NCBI GenBank assembly: GCA_023412475.1
Contig: JAEYNR010000066.1
Location: forward strand, 1 to 41,478
Reading direction: 5' to 3'
Length of the DNA: 41,478 nt
Source of the DNA: Fibrobacterota bacterium
GTDB taxonomy: Bacteria; Fibrobacterota; Chitinivibrionia; Chitinivibrionales; Chitinispirillaceae
Position 1 is the stretch's first letter; the number at the start of each line of letters is the position of its first letter. The notes beneath the pieces were generated by a model, which ran no database searches, was not told the DNA's origin, and was given only the letters and a program-made list of their open reading frames with translations. This document shows, piece by piece, positions 1 through 7,499 of the stretch. The position numbers and the translations under genes are program-made.

Positions 1-220
1 GTGGGACAATCTCACCCTCTATAGAAAAAGGTTTATTGATCCTGAAACCAGAAGAGGGTTCCAGCGGTATTACATATTTTATTCTGTATTCGATTGGAGT
101 GGCTTTTTTTTCGGGCTCATATTCATCTACACCGGTAATAAATTTATTAGAATCGGATGAGCTGTATTTTTGAGAGGAGAGATGTCTGGGGATGTTGATA
201 TCATGCCATGGCCTGGTCAT
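1..220 (-). CDS. Unrecognised protein, N-terminal fragment cut by the window edge
   Basis: An open frame runs on the minus strand from ATG at 220-218 off the left edge, giving 73 codons without a stop. The start is supported by AAGGAGC about 10 bases upstream. The fragment begins MTRPWHDINIPRH, is polar and serine-rich in the first 30 residues, and then shows alternating hydrophobic residues (YRIKYVIPLEP) suggesting beta structure. There is no signal peptide. I do not recognise a family, and the rest of the gene lies outside the window. Confidence 0.6.
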   Translation of the reverse strand, partial: MTRPWHDINIPRHLSSQKYSSSDSNKFITGVDEYEPEKKATPIEYRIKYVIPLEPSSGFRINKPFSIEGEIVP

Positions 221-635
221 AATCGAAGTGCTCCTTTTTTCAAAAAGGGAAATACTTTTGTAACCATGGGAACAAAATGAACATTTGGGAAAGGATAGTT
301 CTTATAAACTATATGGGAAGCAGGGGGGAAAGCACGGAAAAAATGAGATGAATTGTCGATAGGTATTGGGTTGTTGTGATTGAAATATCCTAAAAACCAC
401 AGATTATCCCGCCCCTTCAGGGCTTGTTAACACATGGATATATTATCAACCCGGGCCTGCAGCCCGGGCTGTTATATGTCGCCCCTTCAGGGCTTGCATG
501 TATATCCTCACCGAAAGCGCCCTTTTTCTGCAGCTTCAATATCTCAATATCTCAATATCTCAATATCTCAAATCTTAAATCTCAAATCTGATCTCCAATA
601 TCTGAAATCGAAAATCTGATATCGAAAATCTTACA
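221..635. other. Intergenic stretch with REP element and AT-rich microsatellite
   Basis: No credible gene was seen. Besides the REP copy, positions 539-570 carry about four tandem units of the 8-mer AATATCTC. These grade into degenerate AAATCTCAAATCTGA-type sequence up to the encapsulin stop codon. A 61-codon open frame here has no ribosome-binding site and crosses the repeats, so it was not called. Confidence 0.6.
403..496. repeat. REP-like repeat, copy 1 (downstream of encapsulin)
   Basis: This 94-bp element contains two copies of GCCCCTTCAGGGCTTG flanking the palindrome CCCGGGCCTGCAGCCCGGG. A near-identical 94-bp copy in the same orientation lies at 1953-2046. Short GC-rich palindromes of this kind in an AT-rich background resemble REP elements moved by Y1 (RAYT) transposases. 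No such transposase is in the window, so the class assignment is inference. Confidence 0.8.
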
Positions 636-1448
636 TCAGCTCTCAAGAACACAAATCGATTTGGGAACAACTATGCGAAGTGCAACTGTTTCTGAAAGAT
701 TAAAAACGTAGTCCCTGGAGGAAGGCCCCTCAAAGCCAGCCATCAAATCCTGACCCAGTACAATTGATACATACTCCTGTGCACTGGCTATGAGAACTCC
801 ACCCGATGAAATCGCAGCCGACTTAATGATTCCTTCTGTGACAAGTGTCTGAAGATGATTCATCTCAATGATTTCGGTATCAGGATAACGACGGAACAAT
901 TTATTGTAAAGAGTTGTGGATAAAGCAAGACTATAGGGTCCATAAAAGCCCTCCTTGTCCAGTACTTCTGTAGCCTTCAGAATAGATTCCACTGCATCAC
1001 CCACCTGATCCCATGGATTCATTTTGAACCGAAGCACCTCAGGATGACTTATCAGGCCATAGAGCCCGGAATCCTTTATTCCATATAAAAGAAGCCTGTC
1101 CTCCTGAGAGGTGATCTTGAGAACACTACTGATCAGATTCTCCAGATTAATCTTAAGCCCCGCCTTCTTGAATGCCTCTATATCCCTTGCTGCAATACTA
1201 AATGAAGAACTCAGTTGCACCAGAGGAACTCCATGCGCAAGAGAAATATCGGGCCCATCCTCTTTAGCTTCCACTAACTTTTCATTACCCGGAACAAACT
1301 GCAAACCTAACCCACAGGGCCCCTCAGTGTAAAGAAGTTTACGGACACTCAACTGTGCCTGAGCCACATTTTTTACAGTGTCATCCAGGGTTTTCCAGAA
1401 CTGCTGATCGAAAGGTGCATCATCTCTGTTAAGCAGACTCAATGACAT
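636..1448 (-). CDS. Encapsulin shell protein (Linocin_M18/CFP29 family)
   Basis: This 270-residue protein matches family 1 encapsulins in length (about 265 aa) and layout. It has the N-terminal LLNRDDAPF...FWKTLDD segment, the E-loop/P-domain region, and the C-terminal stretch with YVSIVLGQDLMAGFEGP and ETVALRIVVP typical of the HK97-fold shell. Such proteins self-assemble into a protein nanocompartment, commonly 60 subunits for this size. The start has a clear GGGAGG about 6 bases upstream. It lies 13 bp downstream of the ferritin-like cargo gene, in the same operon. The cargo ends in an encapsulin-targeting peptide, so the product is inferred to be an iron-storage and oxidative-stress compartment in the cytoplasm. 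Confidence 0.93.
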   Translation of the reverse strand: MSLSLLNRDDAPFDQQFWKTLDDTVKNVAQAQLSVRKLLYTEGPCGLGLQFVPGNEKLVEAKEDGPDISLAHGVPLVQLSSSFSIAARDIEAFKKAGLKINLENLISSVLKITSQEDRLLLYGIKDSGLYGLISHPEVLRFKMNPWDQVGDAVESILKATEVLDKEGFYGPYSLALSTTLYNKLFRRYPDTEIIEMNHLQTLVTEGIIKSAAISSGGVLIASAQEYVSIVLGQDLMAGFEGPSSRDYVFNLSETVALRIVVPKSICVLES

Positions 1449-1461
1449 CCGTATCCTCCCT

Positions 1462-1836
1462 TTATTTATTACTTTTTTTCAGATTTCCCACAGTGACAAT
1501 CTCCGATGATTGCTCAGCACTCTCCTCTTTTGTAAGTCCAAGCTTCTCTTTGATCTCTTCGACCTCTGCAGCCCCCTCAGCCATAAAATCGATCTCCTGT
1601 GGAGCAAGTAACTCTAAAAGACGCTGAAACTCTCCCTTATGCACCCGCTCCTCATTGGCGATATCAATCAGAACTTCCCTGGCCAGCTCATTTGTGGTGG
1701 CATCTGCTATGGACATATAGATATGGGTTGCCTCCTCCTCTGCTGCAAGCGAGAGCCTCAGTGCTCTCAAAAGTTCACTATGGGTTAATTTTCGTCCTGG
1801 AGCCATTCCCACAAATGGATTTACAAATTCAGGCAT
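1462..1836 (-). CDS. Encapsulated ferritin-like cargo protein (EncFtn)
   Basis: I place the start at ATG 1836 (MPEFVNPF, 124 aa). A GGAGG lies 8 bases upstream at 1845-1849, whereas the ATG five codons earlier has no Shine-Dalgarno. The core has the EncFtn pattern EEEATHIY followed by EERVHKGEF. With this start the putative ferroxidase residues are about E33, E63 and H66, close to E32/E62/H65 recalled for Rhodospirillum EncFtn. The C-terminus carries TVGNLKK, matching the encapsulin-targeting consensus (TVGSLRR-like). The protein oxidises and mineralises iron once packaged in the shell encoded just downstream. Confidence 0.92.
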   Translation of the reverse strand: MPEFVNPFVGMAPGRKLTHSELLRALRLSLAAEEEATHIYMSIADATTNELAREVLIDIANEERVHKGEFQRLLELLAPQEIDFMAEGAAEVEEIKEKLGLTKEESAEQSSEIVTVGNLKKSNK

Positions 1837-1844
1837 TGGTGTAG

Positions 1845-1849
1845 CCTCC
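1845..1849 (-). promoter_or_regulatory. Shine-Dalgarno deciding the EncFtn start
   Basis: The sequence GGAGG on the minus strand sits 8 bases before ATG 1836 and lies inside the codons that would follow the longer alternative ATG at 1851. That makes the shorter start the more likely one. Confidence 0.7.
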
Positions 1850-1952
1850 ATCTTTTTTGAGGTGGAATTTTGAATTATTACGGTGAGTAATTTTGATATT
1901 CAAAACTTGTGCCACAAAGAGAAGACACTCACAATGAAGAATTGGGAATCTG

Positions 1953-2046
1953 ATTATCCCGCCTCTTCAGGGCTTGTTAACACATGGATACATTATCAAA
2001 TCCGGGCCTGCAGCCCGGGCTGATATATATCGCCCCTTCAGGGCTT
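1953..2046. repeat. REP-like repeat, copy 2 (upstream of encapsulin operon)
   Basis: This is a direct repeat of 403-496 with the same length and the same order of modules: CTTCAGGGCTTGTTAACACA, then the CCGGGCCTGCAGCCCGG palindrome, then GCCCCTTCAGGGCTTG. A handful of substitutions separate the copies. The two copies bracket the encapsulin-ferritin operon, about 1.55 kb apart. Confidence 0.8.
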
Positions 2047-2111
2047 GGGATTACCCCTGTCATTGTTTACCCTAAAAACCGCAGTAGCTTGACGCGAATA
2101 ATCCCGCAGTC

Positions 2112-2865
2112 TGAATCTTTTAATAAAAAGCTTTGGTGATTAATTTACAGAGCTTTAAAAATTTATTGACACAGCTTTAAATTTTAACGAAAAAGCTTAC
2201 CGGTCTGGATGAATTAACTTGAGAGGTTGAGCTGGAATGCCTGGCACTTTTAGCGAAAATGCTTTGAAACTTATAATAAAAGCTTTGGTGATTAATTTAC
2301 AGAGCTTCTAATTTTAACCTACAGAGCTTTAAAAATTTATTTACACAGCTTTAATTTTTAACGAAAAAGCTTACCGGTCTGGATGAATTAACTTGAGGGG
2401 TTGAGCAGCAAAGCCTGGCGCTTTTAGCGGAAAAGCTTTGAATCTTTTAATAAAAAGCTTTGGTGATTAATTTACAGAGCTTTCATTTCTAATTTACAGA
2501 GCTTTAAAAATTTATTTACACAGCTTTAATTTTTAACGAAAATGCTTACCGGTCTGGATGAAATAACTTGAGAGGTTGAGCAGCAAAGCCTTGCACTTTT
2601 ATCGAAAAAGCTTTGAATCTTTTAATAAAAAACTTTGGTGATTAGTTTACAGAGCTTCTAGTTTTAATTTACAGAGCTTTAAAAATTCATTTACACAGCT
2701 TTAATTTTTAGCGAAAAAGCTTACCGGTCTGGGTGAAATAACTTGAGGGGTTGAGCAGGAAAGCCTGGCGCTTTTATCGAAAAAGCTTTGAATCTTTTAA
2801 TAAAAAGCTTTGGTGATTAAACGAAAATGCTTTGGGTAATAAACTGAAAAGCTTTAAATTCAATC
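2112..2865. repeat. ~175-bp tandem satellite with internal ~22-bp AGCTT periodicity
   Basis: Units start with TGAATCTTTTAATAAAAAGC or close variants at 2112, 2265, 2439, 2614 and 2789, giving spacings of 153, 174, 175 and 175 bp. The last unit is partial. Inside a full unit AGCTT recurs at 21-22 bp steps, each followed by AT-rich spacer, then a unique segment starting ACCGGTCTGGATGAA of about 65 bp. The first unit is shorter because it lacks one 22-bp subunit. No reading frame is conserved. It lies in the 1.2-kb gap between the EncFtn gene and the gene ending at 3084. Confidence 0.9.
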
Positions 2866-3083
2866 GAAAGATAGCAAACTATCAAACAGCAGGTATAATA
2901 ATAAGTCTGGTTCAGCCCCCCTTTTTTTAAGCATGGTTCAATTTATCCGCAGATACAGTTTTTTCAACCCCAGGTCTGTTACTGCCCAAATTACTGTAAG
3001 AAATTAAATTCGAGAAGGGAGCTACACCATCTGGCAGGTCTGCTAAGGAGATTAGACCTTATTTGGTAGCTCCCTGTGAGGTT

Positions 3084-3887
3084 TTACACTACAGAGGTTG
3101 AAGTTTCAGTTGATTCTTCTTCTTTTTCAGGTATAGCTTCTTTATCTTCTGTATTCTTAGTGCTTATCTTTCCCATTCTCTGATAATAATCGATATAGAA
3201 AAGTTCCAGAATATCAGGTTCACTATAAAACACGAACCGTCCGGCAGCATAAATCTCTTTCATTGCTTCCCACAGATAAGTCCATGCTCTTCCGCACATC
3301 AGTCTTGCCTCACTGATTTTTTTTGGATCAATATCAATTTTGGCTGTTAACTGGGAAAGCTCCTTAAAATACTGTTGTGCCATATCTATAAGGGACTGGT
3401 CAACATGTGCCTTAATAAGACGATCCAGATTTTCTGTACACAACAGATGAATAGCATTCAGGTCCCTGATCATATCAAGATCACCTGCACCCCTTTTTAT
3501 GTTTTCGATAGCACTTGGAATCGTATTATCAAATCTGAATACATATTCCAGAGTATCAAGAAGCCGCCTTCGGAGTTCATACCCCTCTTTCTTTTTTATT
3601 ATGTAAATTTCTTTATGATTCTGACTTACTTCTATAAATGAGTCCATAACCGCTACACAGTAGGCAAATGCCCCTGCACGTTCATAAATTGTATCAAGAT
3701 AAGCCGGATCAATATCAGATTTGATAAGCTGATCATGATATTTTTCCGCCAGCGCGCTCATCCGCAGTCCTTCCTGCGTTGCTACCTCATAGGGCATCGT
3801 ATTAAACACTATCACATTTTCAGCAATCGCCATTAGGTCAGCTTCCAGTTCCTGGAAACACTCTTTAGGTGTTTTTTGATTAACCAT
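3084..3887 (-). CDS. Unrecognised alpha-helical cytoplasmic protein
   Basis: The start at 3887 (MVNQKTPKE, 267 aa) is chosen because AAAGGAG lies about 7 bases upstream; an in-frame ATG 17 codons earlier has no such site. The protein is predicted mostly helical, acidic, without signal peptide or membrane segments. It ends in a low-complexity Glu/Lys/Thr tail (about residues 243-267). Repeated helical pairs around YLDTIYERAGAFAYCV and AWTYLWEAMKEIYAAGRFVFY suggest a helical bundle. It stands alone between the satellite and a divergently oriented DUF302-like gene. No function is proposed. Confidence 0.75.
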   Translation of the reverse strand: MVNQKTPKECFQELEADLMAIAENVIVFNTMPYEVATQEGLRMSALAEKYHDQLIKSDIDPAYLDTIYERAGAFAYCVAVMDSFIEVSQNHKEIYIIKKKEGYELRRRLLDTLEYVFRFDNTIPSAIENIKRGAGDLDMIRDLNAIHLLCTENLDRLIKAHVDQSLIDMAQQYFKELSQLTAKIDIDPKKISEARLMCGRAWTYLWEAMKEIYAAGRFVFYSEPDILELFYIDYYQRMGKISTKNTEDKEAIPEKEEESTETSTSVV

Positions 3888-4455
3888 AAAGGACTCCTTT
3901 TTTAGAAAAAAGTGAGAACAGACATGTAATCTGCACATTCATTGTGCATTATGTAAACAGGGAAATTTATGAACAGTACCAGAGAAAGGAACCAATTAAC
4001 CAAATTGATAGAGAAATATTATACTAACAGGCAGAAAGCTTTTAACGGTCAATTGTTAAATCAATATAGTGGATGACAATATTGGTGTCAACACTTGCGG
4101 ACCAGTCCATCCTCAACTGTTACTCAGTGAAGCAACAATTAATGGACAAATACTAAATACTTGATTTCTTATATTTTCAGTTATTTTTTAATATAATTTG
4201 AGAACAAAATGAAGAACAGCCGGTTAAAACTTAACAACATCGGAGCTGTAAAACTTCTAAAGTGTGTTCCTGCAAACCAGTTTCACACCATCTGACTGCC
4301 GTTTGCACGTTTTTTGCTATTTCTTTCTGACGAGACATGTCATACCCCAATTTCTCAAAAAAAGCTTCTCTGGTGTTTATCTGGCTAAATGTTCAGTACC
4401 TCACAGAAGCCACTCGAAAACAAAAAAATCATCATGTTTTCAAGGAGAACAATAT
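3888..4455. other. Divergent intergenic region, no gene seen
   Basis: This AT-rich 570 bp separates the helical-protein gene (minus) from the DUF302-like gene (plus) and presumably holds both promoters. I could not identify a convincing -35/-10 pair. An open frame from 4264 merely extends the DUF302-like gene upstream of its Shine-Dalgarno. Confidence 0.5.
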
Positions 4456-4908
4456 ATGCGCTGTTTTTTGATAAAGGAGCTACCCTTAGCTTTCGATATT
4501 GTACTTAAAAAACTCCCCCGGGAACTTCGACGCCACGGATTTGAACTTCTTGGTACAGTACAAATAGATAAAGAAATTCGCCAGAACCTGGGTGTCGATT
4601 ACAAACGCTGTGCACTGCTTACCATCAGTAATCTCCAACTGGCCTATAAAACACTAATGCGGGATGAAAAATCTGCTCTCCTGCAATTTCTTCCACTCTT
4701 TTTTTATGAGAAAAAAGGAGTAACAGCATTTGCCACATTCCGCCCCACTCAACTTTTCCCCATTCTTCAAAGCGATTACCGGGACGATGAGGCCAATGTA
4801 ATAGAAAAGAGACTGATTGAAGTTCTGGATATTTTCTGCAGGAAATCTTTAGTAAGAAAAAACAAAAAGAATCTGCCTTCAGACAGTCTAATAAGAACTG
4901 TCGTATAA
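4456..4908 (+). CDS. DUF302-like protein
   Basis: The start at 4456 (MRCFLIKELPLAFD, 150 aa) follows AAGGAGAAC by about 7 bases. The longer frame opening at 4264 lacks a site. The pattern is LxxxGFELLGTVQIDKEIRQNLG, then KRCALLTISNLQLAYKTL, a short LPLFFYEKKG strand and a FATFRPTQLF strand. This resembles the DUF302 fold (short alpha/beta domain of unknown biochemical role). The stretch SALLQFLPLFFYEKKGVTAFA corresponds to the family's segment after the helix. It is convergent with engB. Confidence 0.6.
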   Translation: MRCFLIKELPLAFDIVLKKLPRELRRHGFELLGTVQIDKEIRQNLGVDYKRCALLTISNLQLAYKTLMRDEKSALLQFLPLFFYEKKGVTAFATFRPTQLFPILQSDYRDDEANVIEKRLIEVLDIFCRKSLVRKNKKNLPSDSLIRTVV

Positions 4909-4998
4909 ATCCTGTATTAATATAGAAGATAATGTGCTGCAGGAAATTAAATACTATAAACCTGAAAATTATCCTGTGGAAAAACTTCCAGATTCTAA

Positions 4999-5025
4999 TT
5001 GTGCACTGTGAATAACGGTGCACAA
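4999..5025. terminator. Bidirectional hairpin between convergent genes
   Basis: TTGTGCAC (4999-5006) and GTGCACAA (5018-5025) form an 8-bp stem with an 11-base loop between the DUF302-like stop (4908) and the engB stop (5059). There is no strong T-run on either side, so termination strength is uncertain. Confidence 0.4.
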
Positions 5026-5058
5026 CCCTTTAAAGGACAAAGCCGGAGAAAAGGAAAA

Positions 5059-5670
5059 CTACTTCTCCTCTTTTTTTTGCTCCCGCCAGCAATTGAACCT
5101 TTCCCAGAACCGAAGCCTCGACTGATGCTCCAGGGTGCTGTAAAGAACCGGTTCTTCATGTAATCCAAAGACTGTCACAGCCTCACGAATTGCCGCTTTG
5201 CGGGCGCTTTGTGATATTTTATCGGTTTTGGTTAGCACCATAAACAAGGGAATATTCAGTTTATGGAACCACTGCCAGGCCTCCATATCCGCCTTTACAC
5301 CGATATGACGACAATCGACAAGCCAGATAAGTCCGCTTATATTGGGTCTTCGTTCACAATAGTCGGCGATAAGGCGTGACCAGCGTATCTTCTCTGCTCC
5401 AGGTGCTCTGGCATAACCATATCCGGGCAAATCAACCCACACCATCTGTTCATCTATCTCATAATAATTTGCCAGAGTAGTTTTTCCCGGTTTTTTGGAA
5501 ACCCGTGCAAGCCCCTTATTCTCCAGTACATGGTTAATAAATGAAGATTTCCCGACGTTTGAACGCCCCATAACCGCATACTCCTCCCCCTTTGGGACAG
5601 GGAGTTCACGAAAATGAGCTGATGAGCTGATAAAAACCGCTTCAGGACGGTTTTTTCCCTTAGTTTCCAT
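5059..5670 (-). CDS. engB: Ribosome biogenesis GTP-binding protein EngB (YihA/YsxC)
   Basis: This 203-aa TRAFAC GTPase has the EngB hallmarks: G1 GRSNVGKS (residues 35-42) followed by SFIN, a KKPGKTT switch I region (59-65), G3 DLPGYGYA (80-87) and G4 LTKTDK. EngB is needed for late 50S subunit assembly in many bacteria and is cytoplasmic. The length is normal. The start has an AGAGG-like site. The gene is solitary, convergent with the DUF302-like gene. Confidence 0.96.
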   Translation of the reverse strand: METKGKNRPEAVFISSSAHFRELPVPKGEEYAVMGRSNVGKSSFINHVLENKGLARVSKKPGKTTLANYYEIDEQMVWVDLPGYGYARAPGAEKIRWSRLIADYCERRPNISGLIWLVDCRHIGVKADMEAWQWFHKLNIPLFMVLTKTDKISQSARKAAIREAVTVFGLHEEPVLYSTLEHQSRLRFWERFNCWREQKKEEK

Positions 5671-5717
5671 TAAGTGCCTCTACTAGTTGTATCTTTCTTC
5701 TCAGTTCAAGCCAATTG

Positions 5718-5761
5718 CCCCAGAGATGAAGGGTTAAAAAGGAGAAAATTTAACTCTGGGG
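5718..5761. repeat. 44-nt hairpin repeat, copy 1
   Basis: CCCCAGAG (5718-5725) pairs with CTCTGGGG (5754-5761). Total length is exactly 44 nt, as in the other three copies. The loop is A-rich and diverged from the others. Confidence 0.7.
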
Positions 5762-5815
5762 AGCATGCTGACGTTCAAATATTTTAATTTTTTCAACCCA
5801 TATCAAAATACTATT

Positions 5816-5862
5816 CGTAACTACTTAGCTCTTGAAACAAACATCTGGTAAAAAATCAGAAA
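5816..5862. repeat. Dispersed 47-bp intergenic repeat, copy 1
   Basis: The sequence begins GTAACTACTTAGCTCTTGAA and ends with ATCAGAAA. It matches 20282-20328 at about 40 of 47 positions in the same orientation. A fragment (TCGTAACTAC) recurs at 22832. Confidence 0.65.
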
Positions 5863-5955
5863 AAGGAAATTCGAAATTCGAAATACGAAACAGGAGAAGG
5901 AATAAGAACAAGAAATGACAACAGGCCAGATTAAAAGCCTAATTACTTGAAACTT

Positions 5956-5976
5956 CTTATCCCCTGTTTAGGATTT
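5956..5976. repeat. 21-bp inverted dispersed repeat, copy 1
   Basis: CTTATCCCCTGTTTAGGATT plus a final T is exactly the reverse complement of 22710-22730. Both copies are embedded in degenerate GATTTG/CAAATC-rich DNA. Confidence 0.7.
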
Positions 5977-6017
5977 GAGTGTTTTAAAATTTGGGATTTG
6001 TTTAGGATTTAAGATTT

Positions 6018-6083
6018 GTGATTTGAAATTTTCTTTTATGTGATTTGGAATTTTCTTTCATGTGATTTGGAATTTTCTTTTAT
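6018..6083. repeat. Three tandem 22-bp units
   Basis: Units starting GTGATTTGRAATTTTCTTTY occur at 6018, 6040 and 6062, each 22 bp, with one or two differences between them. Confidence 0.85.
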
Positions 6084-6221
6084 TTGCATATTATCAGGCT
6101 ATTAGTTCATAGTATTTTCCGTTTAGATAACTGAGTAATAATTAATGAAAGGAATAATAATTATATTCTCTTTCTATTTGTTTAAGTGGAAATTAACCGT
6201 TGAAAACAGGGTGAGATTTAC

Positions 6222-7238
6222 ATGACTATCCAGGAAGCTATAAAAAAAGTCACCTCCGGAAACAGCCTCTCCATCGAGGAGTCTGTCAGAGTTTTTTCCG
6301 ATATTATGTCCGGATCAGCAACCAATGCCCAGATCGCAGCTTTTATTGTTTCATTGCGCATGAAAGGGGAATCGGTTGAAGAGATAACCGGTGCAGCTTC
6401 AGTAATGCGGGAAAAAGCAACCCTTGTTCAACCTCAACATAAAGATTGTGTTATCGATACCTGCGGAACTGGTGGCGATAGTCTTAATACTTTCAACATT
6501 TCTACAGCCGCTGCATTTGTGGCCGCAGGTGCCGGAGCAACTGTAGCCAAACACGGAAACCGCTCTGTTTCAAGTAAATGCGGGAGCGCCGATGTACTGG
6601 AGTCTCTGGGTGTCAATATCTCCATCTCACCCGAGAAGATAAGAGACTGCCTGGATAATGTGGGTATCGGGTTTCTATTTGCAGTGTCACTTCATAAAGC
6701 AATGAAATATGCAATCACTCCCCGCAAAGAGATCGGTATAAGAACCATCTTCAATATTCTTGGGCCTCTGACTAATCCTGCAATGGCAACTTCACAACTG
6801 ATGGGTGTTTTTTCACCCTCTTTAACCGAAACAATGGCATTGGTTTTAAGAAATATGGGCTCCAGCAGTGCTTTTGTGGTACATGGTTTGGATTCTCTGG
6901 ATGAGATCTCGCTTTCTGCACCTACCCAGGTGTCGGAACTTAAAGATGGTTCTGTAAAAACTTATACTATCCAGCCGGAAGATTTTGGCCTCAAACGCAC
7001 TCCTCTTTCAGAGATTAAGGGAGGAGATCCTTCTGACAACGCGATAATCATCAGGGAATTACTTAACGGGAAACATGGTCCCCAGCGCGATATAGTGGTG
7101 TTGAATACAGCATTTGCCCTGGCAGCCGCTGGTCTGGTATCCGAACCCAAAGAGGGCATTGATCTTGCCTGCAAATCGATCGACTCCGGAGACGCTCTCA
7201 GGAAACTGGAAGAACTGGTTAGTTTTACAAACAGCTAG
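6222..7238 (+). CDS. trpD: Anthranilate phosphoribosyltransferase
   Basis: This 338-aa cytoplasmic enzyme of tryptophan biosynthesis transfers the phosphoribosyl group of PRPP to anthranilate. It shows the helical N-terminal domain, the PRPP-binding CGTGGDSLNTFNIST motif (about residues 81-95), the KHGNRSVSSKCGSAD anthranilate loop (110-124), the glycine-rich GPLTNPA segment and the acidic LDEIS metal site. Length is typical. AGGGTGA precedes the ATG. No other trp gene is adjacent, so the pathway genes must be dispersed or elsewhere. A 44-nt hairpin repeat lies about 60 bp after the stop. Confidence 0.97.
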   Translation: MTIQEAIKKVTSGNSLSIEESVRVFSDIMSGSATNAQIAAFIVSLRMKGESVEEITGAASVMREKATLVQPQHKDCVIDTCGTGGDSLNTFNISTAAAFVAAGAGATVAKHGNRSVSSKCGSADVLESLGVNISISPEKIRDCLDNVGIGFLFAVSLHKAMKYAITPRKEIGIRTIFNILGPLTNPAMATSQLMGVFSPSLTETMALVLRNMGSSSAFVVHGLDSLDEISLSAPTQVSELKDGSVKTYTIQPEDFGLKRTPLSEIKGGDPSDNAIIIRELLNGKHGPQRDIVVLNTAFALAAAGLVSEPKEGIDLACKSIDSGDALRKLEELVSFTNS

Positions 7239-7295
7239 TGAACTAACAGCAATAATAATTTCGGAACTGAGAATACCCTTCTTTGGTAACGAGTA

Positions 7296-7339
7296 CCCCA
7301 GAGGTGAAACTTCAAAGTGTAAACTTGTTACCTCTGGGG
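7296..7339. repeat. 44-nt hairpin repeat, copy 2
   Basis: CCCCAGAGGT (7296-7305) and ACCTCTGGGG (7330-7339) form a perfect 10-bp stem. The loop contains GTAAACTTGTT, shared with copies 3 and 4 apart from one base. It sits just after trpD and is followed by TTTTG, so it could also act as a terminator. Confidence 0.8.
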
Positions 7340-7499
7340 TTTTGAATGAAACCCCAAAAACTATGTACACATCAAAACAAGAGCTTTCATCCGACTACCA
7401 GCAAGGAGTGTTTCCGGCAATCGGATGAACAAGTTCGGGGCATCAAAGAACCTAAGCTCAGGTTTTTCAGGTTTATATTAAAGCCGTATAGCCTGAAAC

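Larger units (their letters stand above)
5671..6221. other. Repeat-rich intergenic region upstream of trpD
   Basis: No gene was seen. It holds one 44-nt CCCCAGAG hairpin (5718-5761), a dispersed element (5816-5862), an exact 21-bp match to a site near 22.7 kb (5956-5976), and a 22-bp triplicate (6018-6083). No trp leader peptide or T-box was recognised before trpD. Confidence 0.6.

Noticed and set aside
2236..2304. 22-codon frame after GAGAGGTTGAG inside the satellite
   Set aside because: The ATG is not present in the other satellite units (AAG instead), so it is not conserved.
4625..5023. 132-codon minus-strand frame opposite the DUF302-like gene
   Set aside because: It is antisense to a gene with a good Shine-Dalgarno and family motifs, and its translation is Cys/Phe-rich noise.
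7296..7339. Integron attC site (hairpin with GTAAAC/GTTA-like bases)
   Set aside because: No integrase or cassette array is present and the ends do not match the RYYYAAC/GTTRRRY attC core.
7059..7428. Open frames overlapping the trpD 3' end and hairpin
   Set aside because: They are shadow frames of trpD and of the hairpin repeat, with no independent start signals.
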